Both the position numbers and the translations under genes were made by a program. The notes under the pieces are model-generated. The model saw only the letters and a list, made by a program, of their open reading frames with translations. It ran no database searches and had not been told where the DNA came from. Of a stretch of 19,189 nucleotides of DNA, positions 1 through 7,771 are shown in pieces. Position 1 is the stretch's first letter, and each line of letters begins with the position of its first letter. The DNA comes from Thermoleophilia bacterium. GTDB taxonomy: Bacteria > Actinomycetota > Thermoleophilia > Gaiellales > JAICJC01. The stretch covers positions 1-19,189 of the forward strand of contig JAICJM010000063.1 in assembly GCA_025928435.1 (NCBI GenBank), written 5' to 3'.

Positions 1-701
1 ACGTACCGGCACGCCTCGAGCGTCGGGCAGGGCTGCTCGACGTAGACGCGGTCGAGGCCGGCCAGCAGGCCGACCGCCGCCACGCCCTCCTGCGTCGTGT
101 AGCGACCGTTCGCGTCGGCGACCACGACGTCGTCCGGCCCGCACCGGGCCAGCACCGCCCGGACGCGCTCGGCGTCGACGCGCGGGCTGTCCCCGACCTT
201 GAGCTGGAAGCGGGTGATCCCCTCCGCCGAGAGCGCCGCCACATGCTCGGCCATCGCCGCCGGCTGGCCGAGCGGGATGGCGACGTAGAGCGGGAACGAC
301 TCGGTGCGCAGGCCGCCGAGGAGCGTCGTCACCGACACGCCCTGGGCGCGCGCGGCCGCGTCCCAGCAGGCGACGTCGATCGCGCTCTTGGCGTACGCGT
401 GCCCGGTCAGCGCGGCGTCCATCCGGTCGTGCAGGGCCAGGAACCCGGCCGGATCGGCGCCGACGACGGCCGGCGCGAGCTCGCGGAGCGCCGCCCGCGC
501 ACCCTCGGCGTGCGCGGCCAGGTAGGTGCTCCCGAGCGGGCAGGTCTCGCCCCACCCCTCGACGCCGTCCTCCGTGACCACGCGCACGACCGTCGACTGG
601 AGCGACGCGATCGAGCGCCCGCCCGACATCACGTACTCCTCGCCGACGTACGTCAGCTCGTAGCCGTAGACCTCGACGCGCGCGATCGCCGTGCCTCCCA
701 C
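1..701 (-). CDS. Enolase-superfamily dehydratase/racemase (mandelate racemase/muconate lactonizing type), 3' end cut by the window
   Basis: The first 233 residues of an enolase-superfamily enzyme are visible; the gene runs off the left edge. The N-terminal capping domain covers about residues 1-125 and includes GWGETCPLG (49-57) and HAYAKSAIDVACWD (101-114). The barrel follows, with Lys168 in FQLKVG, a first metal ligand Asp196 in VVADAN and a second, Glu222, in VYVEQP. The usual KxK catalytic pair reads Q-L-K here, so the first lysine is absent. From family knowledge, the CPLGxxYLxAxAEG stretch recalls cis-3-hydroxy-L-proline dehydratases and related amino-acid members, but without the C-terminal half the substrate is not certain. 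The GTG start at 701 is chosen because TAGAGT lies six bases upstream, with no Shine-Dalgarno: a leaderless start. It is separated from the next gene by a hairpin and is probably its own transcription unit. Confidence 0.82.
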   Translation of the reverse strand, partial: MGGTAIARVEVYGYELTYVGEEYVMSGGRSIASLQSTVVRVVTEDGVEGWGETCPLGSTYLAAHAEGARAALRELAPAVVGADPAGFLALHDRMDAALTGHAYAKSAIDVACWDAAARAQGVSVTTLLGGLRTESFPLYVAIPLGQPAAMAEHVAALSAEGITRFQLKVGDSPRVDAERVRAVLARCGPDDVVVADANGRYTTQEGVAAVGLLAGLDRVYVEQPCPTLEACRY

Positions 702-707
702 GGCTCG

Positions 708-713
708 ACTCTA
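708..713 (-). promoter_or_regulatory. Leaderless -10 box (TAGAGT) of the enolase-superfamily gene
   Basis: On the minus strand TAGAGT is followed by six bases and then the GTG at 701. There is no purine-rich ribosome binding site. This matches the actinobacterial leaderless TAnnnT arrangement, also seen at 17425-17430 in this window. No convincing -35 is visible. Confidence 0.45.
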
Positions 714-720
714 CCGCGTC

Positions 721-739
721 ACCGGGGCCTGGCCCCGGT
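721..739 (-). terminator. GC-rich hairpin at the end of the FGGY/nitroreductase-like operon
   Basis: ACCGGGGCC and GGCCCCGGT form perfect 9-bp arms around a single central base, so a real hairpin would open a few pairs. It directly abuts the TGA of the upstream operon and precedes the enolase promoter. There is no T-run afterwards, so it may act as a weak or factor-assisted terminator, or only as a 3' stabilising stem. Confidence 0.4.
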
Positions 740-2022
740 CAGGAGTGCCACACGTCGAAGTGGCGGCGGTGGGTGTCGAGCACGGCGCCCGGGCGGAAGA
801 ACCGGTCGTAGAAATCCAGGTCGATGTGCTGGGCCTGGAGCACGTTCATCACCCAGACGCTCGGCACGGTGCCGGGGAACTTGCCCCACGTCTCCAGCGT
901 GTAGTCGCACTGGAGCGTGACGCAGGCCTTGAACTCCTCAGAATACGGCTCGGCCGAGGCCCGGATCGCCGACGACTCCGTCCACGCGCCCGGCGTGTCG
1001 GGGTGATAGGGGCCGCCCGGGCCGAACTTGCGCCGCGCGAACGCCTCGACCGCGTCGGCCATGGACGGGAAGTGCGGCGGGCAGAACGCATGGAACGTGC
1101 CGTCGGTGCGCCCGGTCGGGTTCGGTGTGCCCCAGCGCGGGTCGGTGTCGTAGCGGAAGCCGAGGCCGGGCACCTCGGGTTCGCCCGACGCGCCCAGGAG
1201 CGCCATGTGCTCGATGCCGTCGTAGGTCCAGCCGCCGAGGCCCATCGCCTGGAGCAGCAGGGCGCCGTTGTAGCTCGACACCATCAGCTCGGCCGTCGCC
1301 TCGGTGAGCGAGTACTGCTCGACGAAGGAGAGCGGCACGGGCTGGGCCGTGTCGACCAGGCCCTCGAACCGGTCGAGGCCCGGGATCGGCCGGCCGTTGA
1401 TGTCGTCGACGAGGCAGAACCCGTTCTGCGTGAAGAAGCAGATGTTCGCGATGTGGTGCTGGGCGATGTCGGCGACCGGGATCGTGAGCAGCGAGCCGGG
1501 CTCGTTGGCGATCCACGTGTTGTGGCCCTCGAGATACGGCTCCTCGCGCGGGAGGTGCAGCCGCTCGTCGGAGAGCTTCACGATCCGGTCGCGGTGGCGC
1601 TCGATCATGAGCGCGGCGGTGATCTCCTCCTCGGCCGGATCGACCAGCGCGCCGGCGTCGCGGGTCGGGAAGTAGTAGAGGCCCGAGTCATCGGTGTAGA
1701 AGAGCTCGCTCGTGTGGAACCCGGCCGCCGACGGGATGGTGCGCCCGGCGGCGCCGCCGTTGTAGTTGGCGAAGTGGGGCGCGTAGCGGGCGTGGCGGGT
1801 GATGCCGTAGTGCCACCCGGTCGTCCCCGCCATCGCGGTCAGGATGAGGAGCGTCTCGAGCTCGCTCAGCGGGACATGCTCGTGCTCCGACGTGTAGGCG
1901 AGCAGCCCGTCGGGGATGCTCCCGCCCATCGGGAAGCGGCGCGACCGGCGCCCGTAGAGCGCGTCGAGGAGCGGGAACCGGGCCAGCTCGGCCAGAGCCG
2001 CGTCGACGGAGTGCGTGTCCAT
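739..2022 (-). CDS. Nitroreductase/SagB-like protein of unknown substrate
   Basis: This 427-residue protein has no function I can assign firmly. Its N-terminal third resembles the nitroreductase/SagB-type flavoprotein fold: LYGRRSRRFPMG at 22-33 (the typical RRS-R-F phosphate-contacting stretch), PLSELETLL at 51-59, and IPSAAGFHTSELFYTDDSGLYYF around 96-118 (PSAG-like motif followed by an 'lY..d..GlY.y' strand). The C-terminal two thirds look distinctive, with many Trp, His and Tyr residues. FMN binding is inferred, not shown. The ATG at 2022 has a strong AGGAGG six bases upstream and starts nine bases after the FGGY kinase stop, so it is the last gene of the dehydrogenase-GntR-kinase operon. 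A role as an FMN-dependent oxidoreductase, or as a cofactor-less derivative of the fold, would both fit. Confidence 0.6.
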   Translation of the reverse strand: MDTHSVDAALAELARFPLLDALYGRRSRRFPMGGSIPDGLLAYTSEHEHVPLSELETLLILTAMAGTTGWHYGITRHARYAPHFANYNGGAAGRTIPSAAGFHTSELFYTDDSGLYYFPTRDAGALVDPAEEEITAALMIERHRDRIVKLSDERLHLPREEPYLEGHNTWIANEPGSLLTIPVADIAQHHIANICFFTQNGFCLVDDINGRPIPGLDRFEGLVDTAQPVPLSFVEQYSLTEATAELMVSSYNGALLLQAMGLGGWTYDGIEHMALLGASGEPEVPGLGFRYDTDPRWGTPNPTGRTDGTFHAFCPPHFPSMADAVEAFARRKFGPGGPYHPDTPGAWTESSAIRASAEPYSEEFKACVTLQCDYTLETWGKFPGTVPSVWVMNVLQAQHIDLDFYDRFFRPGAVLDTHRRHFDVWHS

Positions 2023-2031
2023 GGGAACCTC

Positions 2032-3543
2032 CTAGAAGAGCGGCCGCAGGGCCGCGTACAGGCGCCGGTGCCGCGCGTGCAGATCGTTGTAGAGCTCGCG
2101 GCAGTCGGGGTCGGGCAGCGCCGGCTCCACGCGCGGCCCCGCCATCGCAAGGCTCGCCGTGCGCGCGTTCGGGTGCAGGCCGGCCCCCGACGCTGCCAGC
2201 ATCGCCGCGCCGCGGGCCGTCGTCTCGACGTCGTCGGGCCGGGTGACCGGAAGGCCGGTGACGTCCGCGCGGATCTGGCGCAGCAGGTCGCCGCGCGCGC
2301 CACCGGCGACGCACACCAGCTCGCTCGGCCGAAGGCCCGCCGCGCCCATCGCCTCCAGCACGTCGCGCAGGGCGAAGGCGTTGCCCTCGAGCAGGGCCCG
2401 GGCCATGTGGGCGCGGCCGTGCGCAGCCGTGAGCCCGAACCAGCCGGCCCGGGCGTCGGCGTTCCACTCCGGCGCCATCGCCCCGGCCAGCGCCGGCACC
2501 CACAGGACGCCGTCCGCGCCGGCGGGCACGCCGTCGGCCAGGTTGTTCAGGAGCTCGTACACATCCGTGCCGGTCGCCGCCGCGCGGGCGGCCTCGACGG
2601 AGCCGAGCTCGTCCCGGAACCACCGGTAGGCGCCGCCCGAGAGCCAGCCGGGGTTCTCGAGCAGCCAGCCGCCCGGGTCGGCGTGCGGGTGCAGCTCGGT
2701 GACGCCGTCCGGGTCGAGCGCCGGGCCCGGCGCCACGGCGCAGACGGGCTCGGCGGTGCCCATGACGTCGCACACGGCGCCCGGCTCGACCACGCCCGCG
2801 CCGAGCGTCGCCGCCATCTCGTCGCCGCAGCCGAGCACGACGAGCGTCGAGGCGTCCAGCCCGGCCGCCTCGCGCAGCCACGGCGCGACCGGCCCGAGCA
2901 CCGCGTCGGCGGGGCGCACGGGCGCAAGTGACCCGGGGTCGATGCCGAAGGCGGCGCACGCCTCCTCGCACCAGTCGCCGGTCTCGACGTCGAGCAGCAT
3001 GGACGAGGACGCGTTCGAGTGGTCGACGGCCACCTCGCCCGACGCCCGCCAGGCGACGAACGACCCGGGCAGCAGGAACCAGCATGCGGCGCCGTGCTGG
3101 TCGGGGCGGTTCCCGGCGAGCCACGCGATCTTGGCGGCGACGTGGCCGGGGTCGAGGTTACAGCCCGTGAGCGCCCGCAGCCGGGCCGCGTCGATCCGCT
3201 CGCCGGCGGCGGCGCATTCCGCCCCGGCGCGCCGGTCCATCCAGATCAGCGCCGGGCCGAGCGGCTCGCCCGAGGCGTCGGCGGGGACCATCCCGTCCAG
3301 CTGCGAGCCGAACGAGATCGCCCGCAGCGGGCGGTCGCCGACCGCGCGCCGGATCTCGAGCAGCGCCTGGGCGACCGCCCCCAGCCACTCGCGCGCGTCC
3401 TGCTCGGCCCAGCCGGGATGGGGATAGGAGAGCGTGTGGGGGACGTAGCTCGTCGCGAGGTGGGTGCCGTCGGCGGCGATCGCCTGGGCGCAGGTGCCCT
3501 GCGAGCCGACGTCGACGCCCACCACCAGGTCGGCGTCGCTCAC
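2032..3543 (-). CDS. FGGY-family carbohydrate (polyol/ketose) kinase
   Basis: A 503-residue ATP-dependent kinase of the FGGY family (xylulokinase, glycerol kinase and relatives), which phosphorylates a sugar or polyol in the cytoplasm. The N-terminal actin-like domain opens with VVGVDVGSQGTCAQAI (about 7-22) and has SFGSQLDGMVPAD at 77-89. The VDHSNASSSMLLD stretch lies at 173-185. The catalytic Asp is probably D241 in GCGDEMAATLGAG. The C-terminal domain contains VCVAGGARGDLLRQIRAD and TTARGAAMLA, typical of family adenine-binding segments. The length is normal. The GTG start at 3543 overlaps the GntR stop by four bases (GTGA); a longer reading upstream is just the GntR gene in another frame. 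The substrate cannot be named; its operon partners, a zinc dehydrogenase and a GntR regulator, suggest polyol or ketose catabolism. Confidence 0.88.
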   Translation of the reverse strand: MSDADLVVGVDVGSQGTCAQAIAADGTHLATSYVPHTLSYPHPGWAEQDAREWLGAVAQALLEIRRAVGDRPLRAISFGSQLDGMVPADASGEPLGPALIWMDRRAGAECAAAGERIDAARLRALTGCNLDPGHVAAKIAWLAGNRPDQHGAACWFLLPGSFVAWRASGEVAVDHSNASSSMLLDVETGDWCEEACAAFGIDPGSLAPVRPADAVLGPVAPWLREAAGLDASTLVVLGCGDEMAATLGAGVVEPGAVCDVMGTAEPVCAVAPGPALDPDGVTELHPHADPGGWLLENPGWLSGGAYRWFRDELGSVEAARAAATGTDVYELLNNLADGVPAGADGVLWVPALAGAMAPEWNADARAGWFGLTAAHGRAHMARALLEGNAFALRDVLEAMGAAGLRPSELVCVAGGARGDLLRQIRADVTGLPVTRPDDVETTARGAAMLAASGAGLHPNARTASLAMAGPRVEPALPDPDCRELYNDLHARHRRLYAALRPLF

Positions 3544-4289
3544 CCCTGCTCCTCGCCGCCGTCGCCGGGTCCCCGCCGGTAGACGGAGATCTCGAACGCG
3601 TCGGCGAGGTGGTGCTCGCGCGAGACCATCGCGACGGCGTCGTCGGCCGTGCTGTCGACCTGCCACAGCGTGAGCAGCAGCGTGCCGCGGGGCACGCCCA
3701 GCCGCAGCGCGACGTCGCCCATGGCGACGTCCGGCGTGATGTTCGCGACGCCGTGGTGCACGACGGCGCCCCGCTCGGCCAGCGCCGCGTAGACGGAGCC
3801 CTGGGCGGCGGCCGCCATCGCCGGCGGCGAGAGCAGGTCGCTGCGGCACCAGTCGGTCTCGTCCACGACCCGGCGGCCGCCGGCGGTGCGCACGCGCCGC
3901 AGCATGCTCGTGGGCTCGCCGACCTCGATCCCGAGCGCCGAGGCCACCTCGGGCGAGGCCGGCTCCGCCGCGCAGGTCTCGTCGACGGTGCCGGGCTCGA
4001 GGCCCATGGCGGCGATCATGGACGAGACGCCGAAGTTGCGGCTGAGGTCGTTGCGCATCAGCGGCCGGTCGGTGACGTAGGTGCCCGACCCGTGCAGCCG
4101 GCGGAGCAGGCCGTCCTCCTCGAGCAGCGCGATCGCCGCCCGCAGCGAGCTGCGCGACACGCCCAGGCTGCGGGCCAGCTCCGGCTCGCCGGGAAGGCGG
4201 TCGCCGGGCCCGAACTCGCCGGCCACGACACGCTCGCGCAGTCCGTCGGCGATCGAGTGGCGCAGGGAGCGGCGGTTGAGCGTGGTCAT
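3540..4289 (-). CDS. GntR-family (HutC/UTRA) transcriptional regulator of the left catabolic operon
   Basis: A 249-residue repressor-type protein. The N-terminal winged helix (about 8-75) shows the GntR pattern: IADGLRERVVAGEFGPGDRLPGEPELARSLGVSR followed by SLRAAIALLEEDGLL and the wing GSGTYV. The remainder (about 85-240) is a UTRA effector-binding domain of the HutC type, with LGIEVGEP and MLRRVRT strands. It overlaps the dehydrogenase stop by ATGA and the FGGY start by GTGA, so the three genes are translationally coupled. Its likely targets are the two near-identical palindromes at 5403-5417 and 7772-7786, one in its own operon's promoter region and one at the permease; this assignment is inferred from position. 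The ligand is probably the substrate or a phosphorylated intermediate of this pathway. Confidence 0.9.
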   Translation of the reverse strand: MTTLNRRSLRHSIADGLRERVVAGEFGPGDRLPGEPELARSLGVSRSSLRAAIALLEEDGLLRRLHGSGTYVTDRPLMRNDLSRNFGVSSMIAAMGLEPGTVDETCAAEPASPEVASALGIEVGEPTSMLRRVRTAGGRRVVDETDWCRSDLLSPPAMAAAAQGSVYAALAERGAVVHHGVANITPDVAMGDVALRLGVPRGTLLLTLWQVDSTADDAVAMVSREHHLADAFEISVYRRGPGDGGEEQG

Positions 4290-5350
4290 CGGGTCGGTTC
4301 GACGACGACCTTGAGCACCTCGCCCGCGCGGATGCGCCCGAACGCCGCCGGGGCGTCCTCCAGGTCGACGACGTCGGAGACGACGGAGCGCAGCCCGCCG
4401 ATGTCGTCCGCGAGCATGTCGAGCGCGTGGACCTGGTCGCGGTGCCGGGAGGCGTAGGAGCCGTGCACCTGCACCTCGCGGTAGTGCAGGACGTTCGACG
4501 GGAAGTTGATGTGGGTCGTGCCCTTGGGCAGGCCGCCGAAGAAGAGCACCCGGCCGCGCGGTGCGGCCATCTCCATCGCCTGCTCCTGGGCGACGTCGCT
4601 CGAGCAGGCCACGATCACGACGTCGGCGCCGATGTCGTCCGTCGCGCCGCGCACGGCGGCGAGGCCGTCGCCGTTCGACGTGTCGACGTAGGCCATGCGC
4701 TCGTCGCCGAGGATCTCCCGGGCCAGGTCGAGCCGGGCGGCGGCCGTCTCGATCAGCATCACCCGGCCGGCGCCCTCGAGCCGGGCGATGGCGGCGTGCG
4801 CCGTCCCCACCGGCCCGGCGCCGATCACGGCGACCGTGTCGTCGAGGCCAATGTCGATGTCCTTGTGGCCGCAGATCGCGTCGGACAGCGGGTCGGTGAA
4901 CGTCGCGTGGGCGTCGGAGAGGCCCTCGGGGATGCGGAACAGGTTCTTCAGCGCGACCTCGGGGATCGCGACCAGCTCGGCGTACGCGCCCTGGTAGTCG
5001 AAGCCCATGAGCCCGCCGTTCGCGCACAGGTGCTCGTTGCCGCTGCGGCACAGGCGGCAGCGCCCGCACCACAGGGTGGAGATGCAGTGCACCCGGTCGC
5101 CGACCTCCAGGCCCGCCGCAGCCATTTCGTCGGCGGCCCGGGACCCGATCTCGATCAGCCCGCCGCTGATCTCGTGGCCGAGCACCCAGGGCGGGGAGAT
5201 GCGGCGGTCGCCGTTGTAGAAGGTGCGCACGTCGGTGCCGCAGATGCCGCAGGCGGTGACGCGCAGGAGGACGCCGTCGTCGGCGCAGCGGGCGTCGGGC
5301 ACCGTCCCCACCGACATCGTGCCCGGTCCGTCCCAGATCGCTGCTCGCAC
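4286..5350 (-). CDS. Zinc-dependent medium-chain alcohol/polyol dehydrogenase
   Basis: A 354-residue NAD(P)-dependent dehydrogenase of the MDR superfamily (sorbitol/threonine dehydrogenase-like). The catalytic zinc site is visible: Cys37 in GICGTD, and His59-Glu60 in VLGHE. The structural zinc lobe is complete, with Cys95, Cys98, Cys101 and Cys109 in CGRCRLCRSGNEHLC. The Rossmann motif GAGPVG is at 177-182. Family knowledge says such enzymes oxidise a secondary or primary alcohol of a polyol or amino alcohol. The GTG at 5350 has GGAGG six bases upstream. It is the first gene of the operon (dehydrogenase, GntR, FGGY kinase, nitroreductase-like) and diverges from the TIM-barrel gene across a short region with a palindromic operator. 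The substrate is unknown. Confidence 0.9.
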   Translation of the reverse strand: MRAAIWDGPGTMSVGTVPDARCADDGVLLRVTACGICGTDVRTFYNGDRRISPPWVLGHEISGGLIEIGSRAADEMAAAGLEVGDRVHCISTLWCGRCRLCRSGNEHLCANGGLMGFDYQGAYAELVAIPEVALKNLFRIPEGLSDAHATFTDPLSDAICGHKDIDIGLDDTVAVIGAGPVGTAHAAIARLEGAGRVMLIETAAARLDLAREILGDERMAYVDTSNGDGLAAVRGATDDIGADVVIVACSSDVAQEQAMEMAAPRGRVLFFGGLPKGTTHINFPSNVLHYREVQVHGSYASRHRDQVHALDMLADDIGGLRSVVSDVVDLEDAPAAFGRIRAGEVLKVVVEPTR

Positions 5351-5392
5351 TCCTATCCTCCCGTGGTCGCACGTCGTACAGTTCGGACCGAT

Positions 5393-5398
5393 ATCATA
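5393..5398 (-). promoter_or_regulatory. Candidate -10 (TATGAT) of the dehydrogenase operon
   Basis: On the minus strand TATGAT lies about 43 bases before the GTG at 5350. The -35 position has no good match, and the palindrome at 5403-5417 falls in the spacer, a typical place for a repressor. The same AT-rich island (GATATCATAAC) could also supply a plus-strand -10 for the TIM-barrel gene. Confidence 0.4.
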
Positions 5399-5402
5399 AC
5401 CG

Positions 5403-5417
5403 AGTTGTCGGACAACT
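5403..5417. promoter_or_regulatory. Probable GntR operator, copy 1 (AGTTGTC-G-GACAACT)
   Basis: A perfect palindrome with 7-bp arms around one base. It lies between two divergent genes, 17 bases before the TIM-barrel start and 53 before the dehydrogenase start. The core TTGTCGGACAA fits the general GntR pattern of short TNGT...ACNA half-sites. A second copy with one arm mismatch is at 7772-7786, before the permease. Assignment to the GntR protein encoded at 3540-4289 is inferred. Confidence 0.72.
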
Positions 5418-5433
5418 TGGGAGAGGAGATGCG

Positions 5434-6105
5434 GTGATCGAGTTCATCTTCATGCTCACGCGGGATGACCTGACGCTCACGAACGCCCGCGAGGTGTACG
5501 CCTCGATCGCCGGGAGCGGCGTGACCCACGTCGGCTGCAAGGACGTCGGCCTGCCCCGCGCGGAGCTGTCCGCGCTGATGGACGACATCCGCGCCAACGG
5601 CCACACGACGCACCTCGAGGTCGTGTCCGAGACGCCCGAGGACACGCTCACGTCCGCGCGTGCCGCCGCCGAGATCGGCCCGGACTACCTGATCGGCGGC
5701 ACGCTGATCGAGCCGGTGCAGGAGATCATCGCCGGGACCGGCATCAAGTTCTTCCCCTACGTCGGCCGGATCGTCGGCCATCCCTGCCTGCTGCGGGGCT
5801 CGATCGAGGAGGTCACCGAGGATGCGCGCAGGGCCGAGAGCCTCGGCGTCGACGGCATCAACCTGCTCGCCTACCGCTACGACAAGGATGTGAACGACCT
5901 GGTCGAGGCGGTCGTCGGCGCGACCTCGCTGCCCGTGATCGCCGCCGGCTCGGTCGACTCGCCCGAGCGGATCCAGGCGCTCAACGAGCGCGGCGTGTGG
6001 GCCTTCACGATCGGCACGGCCGCGCTGGACGGGAGGCTGGTCGAGGGCGGCACGCTGGACGAGCAGCTGCGCTGCGCGCTCGATGCCGCCGCGGCGGTGG
6101 TGTAG
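5434..6105 (+). CDS. TIM-barrel protein with a phosphate-binding site, function unknown
   Basis: A 223-residue single-domain (beta/alpha)8 barrel. Regular beta-strand patterns are visible: MIEFIFMLT (1-9), VTHVGCKDVGL, HLEVVSET, YLIGGT, and KFFPYVGRIVGHP. The last two strands end in IAAGSVDSPERIQALNERG and AFTIGTAALDG, which look like the phosphate-gripping loops of HisA/TrpC/ThiE-type barrels. I cannot name the reaction; an aldolase, isomerase or epimerase acting on a phosphorylated intermediate would be consistent with the FGGY kinase next door. The GTG at 5434 is preceded by GGGAGAGGAG. The overlapping ATG at 5429 ends after two codons. The gene diverges from the dehydrogenase operon and shares its operator, so the two are probably co-regulated. 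Confidence 0.75.
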   Translation: MIEFIFMLTRDDLTLTNAREVYASIAGSGVTHVGCKDVGLPRAELSALMDDIRANGHTTHLEVVSETPEDTLTSARAAAEIGPDYLIGGTLIEPVQEIIAGTGIKFFPYVGRIVGHPCLLRGSIEEVTEDARRAESLGVDGINLLAYRYDKDVNDLVEAVVGATSLPVIAAGSVDSPERIQALNERGVWAFTIGTAALDGRLVEGGTLDEQLRCALDAAAAVV

Positions 6106-6137
6106 GGGCCGAAGCCCCCACACCTCCCGCCGGCGGG
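6105..6137. terminator. Possible bidirectional terminator between convergent genes
   Basis: Two stems fill the 35-bp gap between the TIM-barrel stop and the permease stop. GGGGC-CGAA-GCCCC (6105-6118) begins on the last base of the TAG, and CCCGCCGGCGGG (6126-6137) is a 12-bp perfect palindrome. No T-tract follows on either strand, so efficiency is uncertain. Confidence 0.35.
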
Positions 6138-6140
6138 GGG

Positions 6141-7727
6141 CTATGCGCTGTCCATCCCCTCGTTGATCAGTCGGCCGATCGTCTCGTACTTGGCCCGGTC
6201 GTTCGACTTCACGTAGAGCGCGTAGCCGATGCCGGCGATGAAGATCGCCAGGTCGGCCCAGCACAGCCACTTGGCGTACCAGTAGCCGGCGCCGAGGAAC
6301 GTGAGGTTGTCCAGGGCGAGGTAGAGCACGTACGCCTGCGTCACAGCCGCGATGATCGGCGCGACGAGCGTCGTCCACCAGTGGTGGTCGGCAGCGTGAT
6401 GCGTCCGGAAGTAGTTCAGGATCGCGATCGAGACGAGCGCCTGGATGGCGAGGATCGAGACGACCCCCATCACCGCCATCAGGCCGTACACCTGCAGGTA
6501 GGCGACTCCGGCCGCTGCGGTCGAACCCGCCGGCACTGTCGCGCGCCACACGAACAGCAGCACGATGATCAGGGCGATCACCGACTGCGTGATCGACGCG
6601 ATGTGCGGGCTGCGGTGCTTGGGGTGCGTGCGCCCGAGCGCCGTCGGCAGGACGCGCTCGCGCCCGAGCGAGTACAGGTAGCGCGCCGTCGTGTTGTGGA
6701 AGGCCATCCCGCATGCGAACGAACCGGTGATGATGAAGTAGCTCATCGCATCCTTCAGGAACTCGTTGCCGAACTCCTTGGCCGGGATGAAGAAGAAGTT
6801 CGCCGGATCGGACTGCGCGATGTGCGCCGCAGCCGCAGTGCTCGTGTAGCCGGAGATCGCGGCCCACGAGGTGATCACATAGAAGATCCCCAGGCCGATC
6901 ACCGAGATGTACATGGCGCGGGGAACGATCTTCTTCGGGTTCTTCGACTCCTCGCCGTAGTTCGGCGCCATTTCGAAACCGACCCACGACCAGAAGGCGA
7001 AGAAGATGCCGATGCCGGCCGCACCAGCCACAACGGCCGAGCTCCCGTTCCCGCTAGCAGGGAGGCTCTTGAACGCGTTGAGCGGGTTGATGGCCCCCGC
7101 CTGGACGTTGTGGCCGCCGTGTCCGAACACGACGATGTCGAAGATGAGGAGCAGGAGCACCTCACCGATGAGCGCGACACCGAGCACGCGGGCGGAGATG
7201 TGCACGTCGAAGTAGGCGAGCACCGAGATCAGGACGATCATGAAGAGCGCCGGCCATACCCAGGACGGGTGGTAGCCGTACTGGTTCAGCTTCAGCGTCG
7301 CGAAGTAGGCGAAGCCGCCGACGAGCGACACCTCGAACACGGAGTAGGCGACGACCATGGCGAGACCGGACGCCATCCCGAGCTCACGGCCGAGGCCGTG
7401 GCTGATGAAGCTGTAGAAGCCGCCTGCAGCGGTGACCTTGCGTGACATCGCCACATAGCCGACCGAGAAGATGGTCAGCACGATCGTTGCGACGAGGAAC
7501 CCGGCCGGCGTGCCGAGCCCATTCCCGAACCCGACCGAGATCGGCGTGTTGAAGAGCATCGCCGAGATCGGCGCGGCGCCCGTCACGGTCAGGAAGAGCA
7601 CTCCCCACAGCCCGATCGCGCCGCCGTGCAGCTTGTGGACGTCGTCGCGCGACGAAACGTCGACGCTGTCCACTACGGGAAGCATGCCCTCGTGATGCTC
7701 GGACATGCCTCCGCCTTCACTGCTCAT
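6141..7727 (-). CDS. APC-superfamily amino acid/amine permease
   Basis: A 528-residue integral membrane transporter with about 12 hydrophobic segments, a normal count for the amino acid-polyamine-organocation superfamily. The first helix region carries GLWGVLFLTVTGAAPISAM (about 39-57), the unwound glycine-containing substrate segment. It is followed by AAGGFYSFISHGLGRELG, a well-conserved APC loop. Later segments include AFWSWVGFEMAPNYGEESKNP. It presumably brings an amine, amino acid or amino alcohol into the cell by ion- or proton-coupled transport. The ATG at 7727 has GGGAGG seven bases upstream; an internal Met at residue 8 is a weaker option. The promoter carries the same operator as the dehydrogenase operon. 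RMM-type microcompartment loci also often carry an APC permease, so it could serve either module. Confidence 0.9.
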   Translation of the reverse strand: MSSEGGGMSEHHEGMLPVVDSVDVSSRDDVHKLHGGAIGLWGVLFLTVTGAAPISAMLFNTPISVGFGNGLGTPAGFLVATIVLTIFSVGYVAMSRKVTAAGGFYSFISHGLGRELGMASGLAMVVAYSVFEVSLVGGFAYFATLKLNQYGYHPSWVWPALFMIVLISVLAYFDVHISARVLGVALIGEVLLLLIFDIVVFGHGGHNVQAGAINPLNAFKSLPASGNGSSAVVAGAAGIGIFFAFWSWVGFEMAPNYGEESKNPKKIVPRAMYISVIGLGIFYVITSWAAISGYTSTAAAAHIAQSDPANFFFIPAKEFGNEFLKDAMSYFIITGSFACGMAFHNTTARYLYSLGRERVLPTALGRTHPKHRSPHIASITQSVIALIIVLLFVWRATVPAGSTAAAGVAYLQVYGLMAVMGVVSILAIQALVSIAILNYFRTHHAADHHWWTTLVAPIIAAVTQAYVLYLALDNLTFLGAGYWYAKWLCWADLAIFIAGIGYALYVKSNDRAKYETIGRLINEGMDSA

Positions 7728-7748
7728 TCGACCACCTCCCGCTGGTGC

Positions 7749-7771
7749 TTCGGGGAACGGCGTGCCCCGAA
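7749..7771 (-). other. Hairpin in the permease 5' leader
   Basis: TTCGGGG and CCCCGAA form a 7-bp stem around a 9-base loop. It lies between the operator and the permease Shine-Dalgarno, so it would be in the mRNA leader. Its role is unknown; no riboswitch family is recognisable. Confidence 0.3.

Noticed and set aside
691..2931. Long plus-strand open frame (746 codons) opposite the nitroreductase-like and kinase genes
   Set aside because: The translation is Arg/Gly/Val/Ala-rich low-complexity sequence with no domain; it is the antisense shadow of two well-supported minus-strand genes in GC-rich DNA. Similar plus-strand frames at 4427-5437, 5997-7445, 9927-11291, 11018-12115 and 14710-16335 fail for the same reason.
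3544..3849. N-terminal extension of the FGGY kinase
   Set aside because: The in-frame extension lies within the GntR gene and reads as Arg-rich nonsense; the GTG at 3543 begins the conserved VVGVDVGS strand.
3540..5372. Apparent 610-codon fusion of a dehydrogenase-region frame to the GntR regulator
   Set aside because: Only the last 249 codons encode a recognisable protein; the upstream part is the dehydrogenase gene read out of frame. The ATGA overlap at 4286-4289 defines two separate genes.
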